Assembly: GCF_009914765.1 (NCBI RefSeq)
Contig: NZ_WYDS01000008.1
Coordinates: 106,486 to 170,485 of the forward strand
Direction of reading: 5' to 3'
From: Halodesulfovibrio sp. MK-HDV
GTDB lineage: Bacteria; Desulfobacterota; Desulfovibrionia; Desulfovibrionales; Desulfovibrionaceae
DNA: 64,000 nucleotides
The notes below the pieces were generated by a model. It worked only from the letters and a program-made list of their open reading frames with translations, had not been told where the DNA came from and did not search any database. The position numbers and the translations under genes were made by a program. Below are positions 1 through 8,365 of this stretch, one piece after another (positions within the stretch are counted from its first letter, which is position 1; each line of letters begins with the position of its first letter).

Positions 1-58
1 AAAAACACTTTTTATTGTTATTGATTTTTTGCGCATGTAATTACCTACTTACTCTAAC

Positions 59-72
59 CTGTAGCAATACAG
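59..72. promoter_or_regulatory. Inverted repeat before the first GntR gene (possible operator)
   Basis: CTGTA-GCAA-TACAG is a perfect 5-bp-arm inverted repeat lying 12 bp before the ribosome binding site (CTGGAGG, 84-90) of the GntR gene. Its place and size fit an autoregulatory operator, but the window starts only 58 bp upstream, so the promoter cannot be judged. Confidence 0.3.
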
Positions 73-94
73 CAGAATCTGTGCTGGAGGGACT

Positions 95-829
95 GTGAAA
101 GGTTATCAGGAGTTATTGAAAAAGCTATCAGCCATTGTGCACGAACATAATCTTCAGCCCGGAGACCGCCTGCCACCGGAAAGGGTGCTTGCACCACTTC
201 TGGGAGTCTCCCGAAATACGCTGAGGAATGTTTTGCATAAGCTTGAAGCATGCAGGCTTGTTTCCATTCGAAAAGGTAGCGGTACCTTTTTACATACATG
301 TTTACTCGAATTTGAAGATGTACAGGAATCAAGCGGACATGACTCTGAAAGGCAAATGGCAGAACGAAATGAGGGGTCGTTTTTGATTCTCCCAATTGTT
401 GCGGCACAGAGTGCAGATAATATAGGGGTGCGGCTTATTGATAAATTGCAGCAGGCAAATATTGCGCTGTCTCGCAGCCTGCTGTCCGGTGCTACACCCA
501 TGATCTACGACGATGTGCTGAGCTTTTTCCGTATTTTAGCGCAAGGTACTAATAACCAATATTTAGTGGCGGTTGTTGAGCATCTTTTCGCTTATTCAGA
601 TTCGTTAGGAACAACGATTACCAGATTGACGCAAGAGCAACGAAACAAGTTGTTCGCATCCCATGTGAAGTTAATTCATGCACTGCGGGAGCGGGATAGG
701 GGTCACGCTGCTGAGATAATGAAAAGGTATATCTTGTTTTTTTCATACGCAGCCGAAGTGCATTGCAATGTGAAAGCAACAGATTTGGTTTTTGCTGCAA
801 TGCAGGAGTATGAGGGGGATTGGTCATGA
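95..829 (+). CDS. GntR-family transcriptional regulator, FCD/FadR-like subfamily
   Basis: Predicted cytoplasmic repressor or activator. Residues 1-70 form a GntR winged helix: LQPGDRLPPERVLAPLLGVS is the typical helix-turn-helix entry, followed by SRNTLRNVLHKLE and a wing with RKGSGTF. Residues about 90-240 are the all-helical ligand domain (FCD/FadR-C type), which in this family binds small organic acids, often through a metal. The start is GTG at 95, chosen because CTGGAGG ends 5 bases before it. It overlaps the next gene by 4 bp (ATGA), so it leads an operon with the membrane protein, MBL enzyme and GTPase, which it probably controls. A paralogue at 25706-26380 heads the mirror operon. The ligand is unknown. 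Confidence 0.85.
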   Translation: MKGYQELLKKLSAIVHEHNLQPGDRLPPERVLAPLLGVSRNTLRNVLHKLEACRLVSIRKGSGTFLHTCLLEFEDVQESSGHDSERQMAERNEGSFLILPIVAAQSADNIGVRLIDKLQQANIALSRSLLSGATPMIYDDVLSFFRILAQGTNNQYLVAVVEHLFAYSDSLGTTITRLTQEQRNKLFASHVKLIHALRERDRGHAAEIMKRYILFFSYAAEVHCNVKATDLVFAAMQEYEGDWS

Positions 830-1074
830 AACTGACCAGAAGGGGCTTTCTCTCTGCACCATTTACATTTGCATCATCCGTTGATGAGACACCGGTTGAT
901 ATTGTGAATGAACATCCGGACTCTATTGAAGTCAGTACGGAGCTCTTCAGCGAGTTTCCAGCCGAGTTGCTTGCAATGGAAGCAGAACGACTGGGGCTAT
1001 CGCCAGATGCTGATAGCGACGAGGTGTGTCGGGCTATCCAAGCTGCCTTGGAAAGCTGCAAAAATTCTTCATAG
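826..1074 (+). CDS. Small protein with RR-motif N-terminus (Tat-like), unknown function
   Basis: 82 residues starting MKLTRRGFLSAP, which resembles the start of a twin-arginine signal (RRGFL) but lacks a long hydrophobic stretch. The C-terminal half (about residues 45-80) is acidic and helical, with ERLGLSPDADSDEV. The ATG at 826 is preceded by GAGGGGG (812-818); a TTG six bases earlier is less likely. It overlaps the GntR gene by 4 bp. A protein at the same operon position in copy 2 (25490-25687) also starts with an RR motif and ends in a similar LGIDPATVT segment, so this is a conserved component. It could be a dedicated chaperone, like the small Tat-leader proteins of redox enzymes; that is inference. 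Confidence 0.7.
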   Translation: MKLTRRGFLSAPFTFASSVDETPVDIVNEHPDSIEVSTELFSEFPAELLAMEAERLGLSPDADSDEVCRAIQAALESCKNSS

Positions 1075-1124
1075 AGTCTTGTTGATAGAACAAATGCATT
1101 CCGCAAGGGAATAGGAGGTCGCTA

Positions 1125-2537
1125 ATGGAACGGTACGGGACTAATTATTTAGAAGAGCGAAAGCTTGTAAAACGGTGGTCTGGACCAACCCCAGCTCTGC
1201 TTAATCTACTTTTCACGTTGATCGTGTTTTACGCCACATGGTGGTTCTTCCATGATCCACGAGGTGTTATGCGCATGTATACTCCGTATGTTGGGTACAT
1301 GTACACACGCTGGTGGCTGATCGTTATGATTTGGATGGTATACTTGTTCAACTTCTGGCCGTTTAAACGCAAATGGTTAGAATCTACTCACCCTCTCACT
1401 AAAGGGATCGTGCTCAGTGCGGTATCTGTGGGTGTGTTGTATATCCTCATCAAAGGCTTTTTTGAAGGCTTGCTCGGTAACTACGGGCTCGCATATTTTA
1501 ATCCGGATCAGCTGGTAAAGCTTCCCGGAATTACAGAATTTTTTGCAGTAGAATATTCCTGTCTAGCTATTCTCATGTTTGCAGCTATTGCATCATGGCT
1601 TAGTCCTGCATGGGTTGTTGCAATGGAAGAAGAGCCGTGGAGTAAACTCCCACAGCCTGCAAAAGGGTTCAGTATGCTTATCTGCACCTTCTTCCTTTCA
1701 ACCATTGTGTATTTTGTAACCATGCATCCACACATGGGTATTCTCTACCACCCTTGGCAGTCTTTTACATCTATTGCACCGCCATATTGGGAAAAGTTTG
1801 CTAATACTGTTTCCGGTAACTTCCATGTTTCATGGATTATGTGCTGTACGGTTGTTGTCTGGCTGGTTGAAACTATCTGGCAACGCTACCCGTTCAATCT
1901 TATCCGTCATCCGTGGTTACGACGCTTCGCGTTATTCTTTGGTATTATTGCTATTTCTCTTGCCATGCACTTCTTCTTGTACTTTGCACAGGAACTGACA
2001 TGGGGTGAGGCTATTCGCGGTACCCGTCGTGCCTTTGCACCGGACTGGCGTTGGTTACACGTAGGCGAGATGGCTATTTTCTTCCTTGTTCCGGCTCTTT
2101 TCCTTCATTTCTATTGCGGTAACTGGCCAAAAAAATTCAGTATGCCTGTTAACGTGCTTGTGCGAACCATCATTACTTTGGTTGCCACTATTGCACTGTA
2201 CATCGGCTACTACAAAGTTTCCCACTTGTTCCTCGGAACACAGAAAGGATTCTCGCATCCGCAGCAGTTTCCTATGATTCCTATGATCTGGCTCGTAAAT
2301 ATTTGGCTCGTAAACCACTGGTTTATGGACAACTGGCCGGGTTGGAAAATGGTTCCGAAAACTGTGGAAGAAATTGAAGCAGATCATGTAGCGCATCAGG
2401 CAGAAATTGATGATGTACGCTGGTCTCCAAGTCTCGGTGCCGGATTGGGTATGGGCGCGCTCGCAGGGGTAGCATTCTATGCATTTACCATCTACGCGCT
2501 TCCGGGTTTGTACGCAGCCGTCGATATTCTAAAGTAG
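1125..2537 (+). CDS. Polytopic inner-membrane protein, unknown family (copy 1)
   Basis: 470 residues with about eleven predicted membrane helices, the first near residues 27-44 and the last near 440-462. It is unusually rich in Trp, Tyr and His. Conserved-looking His clusters sit near residue 200 (MHPHMGILYHPW), in GNFHVSW, WLHVGEM, LHFYCGNW and SHLFLGTQKGFSHPQQFP, and NHWFMDNWPGW closes the core. Several His lie near helix ends, which suggests a metal or cofactor site. ATG 1125 has AGGAGGT 6-7 bases upstream. The paralogue at 24002-25405 keeps all these motifs (for example LVKRW, DPRG and MRMYTPYVGYM near the N-terminus). I do not recognise the family. Its constant pairing with a Tat-exported MBL enzyme suggests it is that enzyme's membrane partner or transporter. 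Confidence 0.8.
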   Translation: MERYGTNYLEERKLVKRWSGPTPALLNLLFTLIVFYATWWFFHDPRGVMRMYTPYVGYMYTRWWLIVMIWMVYLFNFWPFKRKWLESTHPLTKGIVLSAVSVGVLYILIKGFFEGLLGNYGLAYFNPDQLVKLPGITEFFAVEYSCLAILMFAAIASWLSPAWVVAMEEEPWSKLPQPAKGFSMLICTFFLSTIVYFVTMHPHMGILYHPWQSFTSIAPPYWEKFANTVSGNFHVSWIMCCTVVVWLVETIWQRYPFNLIRHPWLRRFALFFGIIAISLAMHFFLYFAQELTWGEAIRGTRRAFAPDWRWLHVGEMAIFFLVPALFLHFYCGNWPKKFSMPVNVLVRTIITLVATIALYIGYYKVSHLFLGTQKGFSHPQQFPMIPMIWLVNIWLVNHWFMDNWPGWKMVPKTVEEIEADHVAHQAEIDDVRWSPSLGAGLGMGALAGVAFYAFTIYALPGLYAAVDILK

Positions 2538-2556
2538 TACAAGGGAGATATCTGTC

Positions 2557-3723
2557 ATGACTACTAAAAAGAAAGAAGTGAAACGCCGTGACTTTTTAAA
2601 AGGCGCAGCCACCGGTGTTGGCGTTGGTGTATTCGCAGCCATGGGTATGTATTCATACTCTGATGCCCGTAAAGAAATGTTTCCAAAAGTGGAGCGTAAG
2701 CAAAAAGATATCGGTGTATGCCGTTCTATCCACGTTACAAACATTTCAGAAACAAGCTGGTTTGATAACGCCACATTGATTGGTGATATTAAAAAAGGTG
2801 GCGGGTTGCTTGTAAACCAGTACGACTACAACTGGCCACCGTTCGGTAATGGAAAAGGACTCGGCAAAGGTTCATACGCAGATGGTATGGCCAAGATTAA
2901 AGAGTTCCTTCCTGATCGTCTTGATGAGGCGTGGGACGTAGTTTTAGAGAATTGCATTCATCCAGAGAACGCTGGTGGGTACTCGTGCCTCGTTGAAATG
3001 GAAGAAATGGATGGTAACAAGCGTAAGTTTCTGCTGGATTCCGGCTGGTCATACAAATGGATGGACGAGTGCTTTAAGCGCGAAGGCATCGATACCATGC
3101 TGCGGAACAAAGAAATTGAAGCGTTGTTCATTTCCCACGAACACTTTGACCATTACTGGGGATTGCCGGTTACATTAAAATATGATCCGGAAATAACCAT
3201 TTATATACCTGAAGGGTTTTATGAAGAAGGGCTGCAATACATTAAGGACTGCGGGCACAAAGGTGAGGTTCATACCGTTAAAAACGGATTATTTGAAGTC
3301 GCACCGGGATTTGCAACCTACGTATTCCCTGTTCCGATTATCTGCCGAGTGTACGGTGAACAGTCATTGTACTTCAACATTGCAGATAAAGGGCTTGTAA
3401 GTGTTACCGGCTGTTGCCATCAGGGCATTATCCGGTTCGCAGAAACTGCCTATCAGGAAATTGCGTACGAGAACGACAATTTCCATGGAATCTATGGCGG
3501 TCTGCATATCTCTCCGTTTGACGACTGGGATCCAAAATATGACGACTTAGTTATCTCCCTAGGGAAATACGGATTTGAGCGCATTGGCTGCAACCATTGT
3601 ACGGGTGTGTTGTGTGCCAAGAAGTTCATTAACGCCGGCTACCCTGTCGTAGAAGGCACCGCTCAATTCCGTTCTAAAGACACAGCCTATCTTGGTAATG
3701 GTGATACCATTACATTTGGATAG
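2557..3723 (+). CDS. Tat-exported metallo-beta-lactamase-fold enzyme (COG1237-like, copy 1)
   Basis: 388 residues. The N-terminus has a twin-arginine signal: KRRDFLKGAATG followed by a hydrophobic stretch to about residue 35, so the enzyme should be folded with its metal in the cytoplasm and exported. Metal motifs are H194-E-H-F-D198-H199 (the HxHxDH motif), a GCCHQG motif, GGLHISPFDDWD and a CNHCTG motif near the C-terminus. This combination matches the COG1237 group that includes the archaeal dihydropterin-ribofuranosyl-aminobenzene-phosphate synthase, but the sequence does not fix the substrate. It lies 19 bp after the membrane protein gene. The paralogue is at 22808-23977. Exported members of this group are unusual. 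Confidence 0.85.
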   Translation: MTTKKKEVKRRDFLKGAATGVGVGVFAAMGMYSYSDARKEMFPKVERKQKDIGVCRSIHVTNISETSWFDNATLIGDIKKGGGLLVNQYDYNWPPFGNGKGLGKGSYADGMAKIKEFLPDRLDEAWDVVLENCIHPENAGGYSCLVEMEEMDGNKRKFLLDSGWSYKWMDECFKREGIDTMLRNKEIEALFISHEHFDHYWGLPVTLKYDPEITIYIPEGFYEEGLQYIKDCGHKGEVHTVKNGLFEVAPGFATYVFPVPIICRVYGEQSLYFNIADKGLVSVTGCCHQGIIRFAETAYQEIAYENDNFHGIYGGLHISPFDDWDPKYDDLVISLGKYGFERIGCNHCTGVLCAKKFINAGYPVVEGTAQFRSKDTAYLGNGDTITFG

Positions 3724-3773
3724 CTCCCTAACTCCCCTGCACTCCCTACAAAGGGGATAGTAAGTCATTTGAA

Positions 3774-3813
3774 CCGCCTGAAGCACTACGCTCCCGAAAG
3801 GGGCTTCAGGCGG
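3774..3813 (+). promoter_or_regulatory. Intercistronic hairpin between the MBL and GTPase genes (copy 1)
   Basis: CCGCCTGAAGC (3774-3784) pairs perfectly with GCTTCAGGCGG (3803-3813), an 11-bp stem without an immediate T-run. The SD CAGGAG (3818-3823) and ATG 3829 follow at once. It probably tunes expression or mRNA stability of the GTPase gene. Copy 2 has a different hairpin in the same place. Confidence 0.6.
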
Positions 3814-3828
3814 CTCCCAGGAGTTTTT

Positions 3829-5655
3829 ATGCGCGTGATTCCAAGTTCAATCTGTCCTCATGTTGCCTTGCAGGAACCGGATGTTGCGGCATCAGAAGTA
3901 CTGAAGGCAATCATTGTCCGTTCTAATTTTATTCCGGGAATTCGTTTTCAGTTAGGGTGGCGCGGTGTCAAAGACTGCTGTTTCGCTTCTGATGCATGGA
4001 CGATGAAACTCGCGGGGTATTCCGGTGTATTCGGAATTCGTCGAGCAACTGTTGTGGAACAGGACGGAGTTTCTGTCGGTGTTTTTCCTGTAAGCTATTT
4101 TCCACAGCCGGATGAGGACATAGTTGAATCATTTTCTGTTCAGGCAGGACTGATTACGCAATTGAAAGAGTATAAAACGTTGCTGCGCGAATATGTGAAG
4201 CATGAAGCCTTGTGTGATGCCTTTACGATAGGTGCCGTGCATGTTGCGGTGTTACCTGATGGAACAGGCTTTACGTTAGGTTTGGAGTCTTCATCGCGTT
4301 TAGCATCTGTTGCTGTCGATGGTGTGGTAGCTGGAGAGGGCACAGAGTTGGCAGAAGTAATTGCTGCCGGAGATTTTGATCAGAATATTCCCGCTTGGGA
4401 TATAGCATACGATTTTTTCCGCGTACTTGCGGCCTCAGCTTCGTACTGTATGCAGCATCAACCGGGGAGGATGATGCAGCGTATCCGCGAAGGGCGTATG
4501 GTTCACTATACTGCCAAGGGCGCATGTTATGCGGTTCCGGACACGGATGAGCACGAAAAACAATTGGTACTTGAGTACGGCACCATTCCTGATAGTGCAA
4601 ACACCGTCCTGCATGATCCGTCATGGAGTGACTCGTTGCATGATCTTTGGTGTCGTAATGAGCAGGTTCCTGAAGAATATGCTGAAGAAGCTTGGTGGCA
4701 GTCGCTACCGGATTCACAACACAAGAGTCTCGATAAAAAAGTACTCGGAATTGTGGATAAGCCACGCCTGATTATTCTGACTGGCTTTTTGGGTTCAGGA
4801 AAAACAAGCTTTTTACGAGAATTCATAGAGTACCAGATTGCACGAAATCAGTTTGTAGCAGTTGTGCAGAACGAAATAGGCAAGCAAGGGCTGGATGGCA
4901 AAATCCTCGGGCAGGAATATGCCGTAACAGAGGTGGATGAGGGCTGTGTATGTTGTTCGCTTGTAGGCTCGTTAAAAGCCGCAGCGATTGAACTTACACA
5001 GATATTCCAGCCGGACTATATTGTTGTGGAAACGACAGGGCTTGCAAATCCGGCTAACTTGCTTTCAGAGATTGCAGAGCTGGAAGACTTGATTGTTTTT
5101 GACTCTGTAACCACGGTTTTTGATGCTGAAGCAGGCGTGCGGTGCCTGAAAAACTTTGAAGTTGCACGGAGTCAGGCTGCTATGGCAGATACAATTCTGT
5201 TGAATAAAGTTGATCTGGTCACACAAGAGCAGCTGGCACTTCTGCATGAAGAGATCCGTAGAATGAACCCTCGGGCATCTGTTCTGGAAACTGTTCATGG
5301 TGATGTACATCCTTCTGCATTGGAATCCGATGTTCCCCGAAATGCGAGGGAAAAAAGGATGCCATTGTTGCTGACAGATTTGCGGAACCATACGCACGAC
5401 AATATGTCTTCAATCTCAATTAAACTTCCGAAGGAAATTGAGAGGGAGGCTTTTGAGACATGGATTCAGGCTCTTCCTGAAAAAGTGTATCGCGTTAAAG
5501 GTGCACTGACGTTCATTGGTGATGAAAATCCGAGCGTTGTTCAGTACGTAGCAGGGCGGTACGATATTACTCCGCATCCTTCAGATGCAATGTCCGACTT
5601 TTTGATTGCAATAGGACAAAACATTTCAGAGAGCGAAATTCAGCTTGTAGTCTAG
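3829..5655 (+). CDS. G3E-family GTPase (CobW/COG0523) with long N-terminal extension (copy 1)
   Basis: 608 residues. Residues 1-300 are an extension of no family I recognise. The C-terminal half is a CobW-type P-loop GTPase: G319-F-L-G-S-G-K-T (Walker A), QNEIGK, the metal-binding CxCC motif C373-V-C-C, VVETTGLANP, and LLNKVDL as the NKxD base-recognition motif. COG0523 proteins are metallochaperones or metal insertases (cobalamin, nickel, zinc). Start ATG 3829 is chosen because CAGGAG sits 5 bases before it and because this makes it exactly as long as the paralogue (608 aa at 20908-22734). An in-frame upstream start at 3769 would lie before the hairpin. It likely loads metal into the neighbouring MBL enzyme or membrane protein before export. 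Confidence 0.85.
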   Translation: MRVIPSSICPHVALQEPDVAASEVLKAIIVRSNFIPGIRFQLGWRGVKDCCFASDAWTMKLAGYSGVFGIRRATVVEQDGVSVGVFPVSYFPQPDEDIVESFSVQAGLITQLKEYKTLLREYVKHEALCDAFTIGAVHVAVLPDGTGFTLGLESSSRLASVAVDGVVAGEGTELAEVIAAGDFDQNIPAWDIAYDFFRVLAASASYCMQHQPGRMMQRIREGRMVHYTAKGACYAVPDTDEHEKQLVLEYGTIPDSANTVLHDPSWSDSLHDLWCRNEQVPEEYAEEAWWQSLPDSQHKSLDKKVLGIVDKPRLIILTGFLGSGKTSFLREFIEYQIARNQFVAVVQNEIGKQGLDGKILGQEYAVTEVDEGCVCCSLVGSLKAAAIELTQIFQPDYIVVETTGLANPANLLSEIAELEDLIVFDSVTTVFDAEAGVRCLKNFEVARSQAAMADTILLNKVDLVTQEQLALLHEEIRRMNPRASVLETVHGDVHPSALESDVPRNAREKRMPLLLTDLRNHTHDNMSSISIKLPKEIEREAFETWIQALPEKVYRVKGALTFIGDENPSVVQYVAGRYDITPHPSDAMSDFLIAIGQNISESEIQLVV

Positions 5656-5756
5656 CGACAGAGCAAACTACTGAGCGAACTGCAAAGCTGCCCACGTAAC
5701 CTAGTGGTGCTTATTCGCTGTTCTTCACGCTCGTTCCTTATTTATTACATAACGCA

Positions 5757-5796
5757 AAATGTCCCGCATGAGTTGTTCTCGTGCGGGACATTTTTA
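5757..5796. terminator. Bidirectional intrinsic terminator
   Basis: A 16-bp stem (5757-5772 with 5778-5793, one G-U pair, loop TTGTT) is flanked by A-rich sequence on the left and a T-run on the right. It can serve operon 1 on the plus strand and the small minus-strand gene at 5809-6024. Confidence 0.85.
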
Positions 5797-5808
5797 TAGA
5801 AATTCGGG

Positions 5809-6024
5809 CTAACCTTTAACGTCGTGGTCAACAATACAGACCCCTTGGCTCTGGATTTCCTCAAAGATATTGTAGCTTCTGTAAAGCGCTGCACATTGCC
5901 ATTTTTCAATGGGCTGCGAACTTACAAGTTGCGCCGTCTCTGGAATGGCTTCATGTTTTTTGCTCGCAGAACAAAAATACACCTTAAACGAATTGTCAGC
6001 ATCTTTGAAACAATCAACGAGCAT
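5809..6024 (-). CDS. Small hypothetical protein
   Basis: 71 residues, no recognised family. It is preferred over the antisense reading frame because its ATG (6022-6024) has a good CAGGAG 6-7 bases upstream on the minus strand and its stop lies next to a strong terminator. It is soluble and acidic with three Cys and no signal peptide, and resembles short stand-alone helper or adaptor proteins. It lies convergent to operon 1; its upstream region is shared with the sigma-54 region of the sensor kinase. No function is assigned. Confidence 0.6.
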   Translation of the reverse strand: MLVDCFKDADNSFKVYFCSASKKHEAIPETAQLVSSQPIEKWQCAALYRSYNIFEEIQSQGVCIVDHDVKG

Positions 6025-6389
6025 GGCTGACTCCTGAAGTTTGAGTTATAAAAAAAACGTATTATAAAATATACGACTCTGACGTGAAAAGTCCAATTAG
6101 AAGTTTGGAACTTGAATCGTCGGAAACCGTGTGTTTAAAGGGATTCTCCGTACTAATTTAGCAGGTTGAGAACTCTTTATGATCATATTTTTTATAACTA
6201 TAAAAAAGATTAGGTATTTTTTGAAAACGTGCTCGAAACGGTCGTATCTTTTGGGTTCGTGCTGAAGGAGTTTCAGGCTCCTGTCTGCCAGAAGTGTTTA
6301 TGTTGAATGAGCCACGCGATTGGGTGTTTTATACCCTTTGGGAAGCCATTTGTAGTAGTTGCTGTAGGTTCATATTTTGCCGATGTATG

Positions 6390-6433
6390 CGTCAGTTTTT
6401 TTTACGATTGTAAAAAGACCTGACGTTTTTTTT
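6390..6433 (+). terminator. Orphan terminator-like hairpin upstream of kinase 1, contains a TTTTACGATTG motif
   Basis: CGTCAG (6390-6395) pairs with CTGACG (6420-6425), and inside it TTTTTAC (6399-6405) pairs with GTAAAAA (6410-6416). A run of eight T follows at 6426. No plus-strand coding gene lies in the 360 bp before it. It could end an unannotated small RNA, or the inner palindrome could be an activator site for the sigma-54 promoter 72 bp downstream. The remaining 6025-6389 holds no gene I can support. Confidence 0.5.
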
Positions 6434-6487
6434 GCGTAATAGGAATGGTGTAAAAATCTAACTATCTGTTTTGAAAGACTAAAAGTA

Positions 6488-6502
6488 TGGCATGTGTTTT
6501 GC
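6488..6502 (+). promoter_or_regulatory. Sigma-54 (-24/-12) promoter
   Basis: TGGCATGTGTTTTGC matches the sigma-54 consensus TGGCAC-N5-TTGC with correct GG-to-GC spacing. The predicted start of transcription is near 6513, just before the kinase gene. An NtrC-type activator is encoded at 10740-12137. Confidence 0.75.
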
Positions 6503-6521
6503 CTTTATCTCATAAAGTGGA

Positions 6522-8279
6522 ATGACCATAAGCCTTGTAATGACTTTCTATAGTGTGGATTCGTACATGATTGCATTAAGCCGTTTATCAAATTTTTTTG
6601 TGAAGTACTTTGTACCTAAAGAAGAAGCCGGATTGCGGCGGTACAATGTGCTGCGGTTTAAGATGATTGGTCTGTTTGGTTTGGTCGCTCTTGTTCCATT
6701 ATGCCTTATGGCGTTAATTAATTTTCATATCTACAAGTCTTCGTTGGATAAAGAACAGCGTCTTTCCATGTTGAGCCTTGTAAATAAAACAAAATATTCT
6801 TTTGAATTGTATTTGAATGAACGTCTTTCTGCTGTGAGCTTTATTGCAGCAACCCATAGCTTTGAAGAGCTGTCAGATACACAGAGCATCAGGAAGATAT
6901 TTCATACGGCAAAACAAGAATTTGAAGGGCTTGTTGATCTAGGACTGATCAATTCTGAAGGAAAACAAGTCGCCTATGCCGGACCATATAAATTGTTGGG
7001 AAATGACTACTCAGAGCATGACTGGTTCAATGAAACCAGAGTGCGTGGGACATATATAAGTAGTGTGTTTTTGGGCTATCGAAAGTTACCTCATATTGCC
7101 ATAGCGGTTGAAAGTGTAACCGCAGGTGGTGAGCCGTGGGTTTTGCGGGCAACCATCGCAACGGAGCCCTTTTCGAAGCTTATTTCTTTCATGAACTTAG
7201 CCCCGGGAGTGGATGCGTTTTTGCTTAACCGAAACAGAGTGCTTCAAACGGAATCTCGATTGTTCGGCTCTGTCTTAAGCCCTGTTCCATTCCAATTGCC
7301 TCACGCAGAGTATCGAGGCGGCAATGCGCTTCTATCGACTGATAAAGGTGATTTTTCTGCTACCTACGTAAACTTTATGCAACCTGAATTTGTGTTAATG
7401 GCGGTACGTCCTGCGGCTCAGGCAACCGGCGCATGGTTTTCGTTGCGGACTGATTTGCTCGGTGTCCTTATTGGCGGCGCAATTCTTATCACCATAGTTG
7501 CCTTCGGGCTGACAAATATACTTATTCGCCAGTTAATTTTCGCGGATGAATGCCGTGAAAATATATTGAAAGAGATTGAGCACACGCAAAAACTGTCTTC
7601 AATTGGTCGCTTGGCAGCTGGTGTTGCGCATGAAATCAATAACCCGCTTGCTGTCATAAAAGAGAAATCCGGATTGATGATGGATATTCTGGCGAGGTCA
7701 CCCGCAACAGAAGTAACTGGTGTGCTTGAACGGCAGATAAACGGAATTACTTCGTCAGTAGAGCGGTGTAGCGCTATTACGCACCGGCTTCTTGGATTTG
7801 CCCGTAAAGTTGAAGCAAAAAATGAATGGTTGAGCGTAAATGAGATAGTGAGCGAAGTACTTGAATTTTTGGAAAAAGAAATCACTAAACGTTCAATCTC
7901 TATAAATATGATGTTGGAAGAATCGTTGTCAGAAATTGAGTCCGATAAGGGGCAGTTGCAGCAGGTATTTCTTAATATTGTCAGCAACTCTCTGGAAGCA
8001 GTAGATGAGGGCGGAGTCATATATGTTGAGAGTAAAACCGTAGAAAACGGGGTCAAAATTATTATCGGCGATGATGGTTGCGGCATGAGTGAAAACACTA
8101 TGAGCCGAATATTTGAACCGTTTTTTACCACAAAGAGAAACGCCGGAAACGGACTTGGATTGGCTATTTCATACGGCATTATCCGAAAGTTAGGCGGTGA
8201 TATTTCAGTAATCAGCCATGTGGGAACCGGTAGCGTGTTTACCGTAACATTGCCGTTCTCAGCTGAGTCAAAGGCTTAG
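6522..8279 (+). CDS. Membrane sensor histidine kinase with extracytoplasmic Cache-like domain
   Basis: 585 residues. TM1 is near residues 47-70 (LFGLVALVPLCLMALINF), a sensor domain of Cache type spans about 75-300, and TM2 is near 315-340. The HisKA domain follows with phospho-acceptor H370 in GVAHEINNP, then HATPase_c with N-box NIVSNSLEA, GDDGCGM and GNGLGLA. It autophosphorylates and should feed the receiver protein at 8764. The start is uncertain: ATG 6522 lies only about 9 bases after the predicted sigma-54 transcription start and has a poor SD, so ATG 6540 or 6567 are possible. This NtrB/DctB-like layout is common for sensing small carboxylates or other solutes, but the ligand is not known. 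Confidence 0.85.
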   Translation: MTISLVMTFYSVDSYMIALSRLSNFFVKYFVPKEEAGLRRYNVLRFKMIGLFGLVALVPLCLMALINFHIYKSSLDKEQRLSMLSLVNKTKYSFELYLNERLSAVSFIAATHSFEELSDTQSIRKIFHTAKQEFEGLVDLGLINSEGKQVAYAGPYKLLGNDYSEHDWFNETRVRGTYISSVFLGYRKLPHIAIAVESVTAGGEPWVLRATIATEPFSKLISFMNLAPGVDAFLLNRNRVLQTESRLFGSVLSPVPFQLPHAEYRGGNALLSTDKGDFSATYVNFMQPEFVLMAVRPAAQATGAWFSLRTDLLGVLIGGAILITIVAFGLTNILIRQLIFADECRENILKEIEHTQKLSSIGRLAAGVAHEINNPLAVIKEKSGLMMDILARSPATEVTGVLERQINGITSSVERCSAITHRLLGFARKVEAKNEWLSVNEIVSEVLEFLEKEITKRSISINMMLEESLSEIESDKGQLQQVFLNIVSNSLEAVDEGGVIYVESKTVENGVKIIIGDDGCGMSENTMSRIFEPFFTTKRNAGNGLGLAISYGIIRKLGGDISVISHVGTGSVFTVTLPFSAESKA

Positions 8280-8297
8280 GATTACGAGCTGTTTTGA

Positions 8298-8345
8298 GTC
8301 GTTGTTGATACGCCTCGCCGCATGGGTGTCGGTATCAGCAGCGAC
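8298..8345 (+). promoter_or_regulatory. Hairpin in the leader of the small FAEAG protein
   Basis: A 14-bp stem, 8298-8311 with 8332-8345 (two G-U pairs, 20-nt loop), stands 9 bp before the AGGAGG ribosome site of the next gene. It has no T-run, so it is more likely a translational or RNA-processing element than a terminator. Confidence 0.45.
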
Positions 8346-8365
8346 AGAGCATTAAGGAGGTCGTT

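Noticed and set aside
5824..6030. Plus-strand frame of 68 codons opposite the 71-aa small gene
   Set aside because: No ribosome site, whereas the minus-strand gene has a good one and a terminator.
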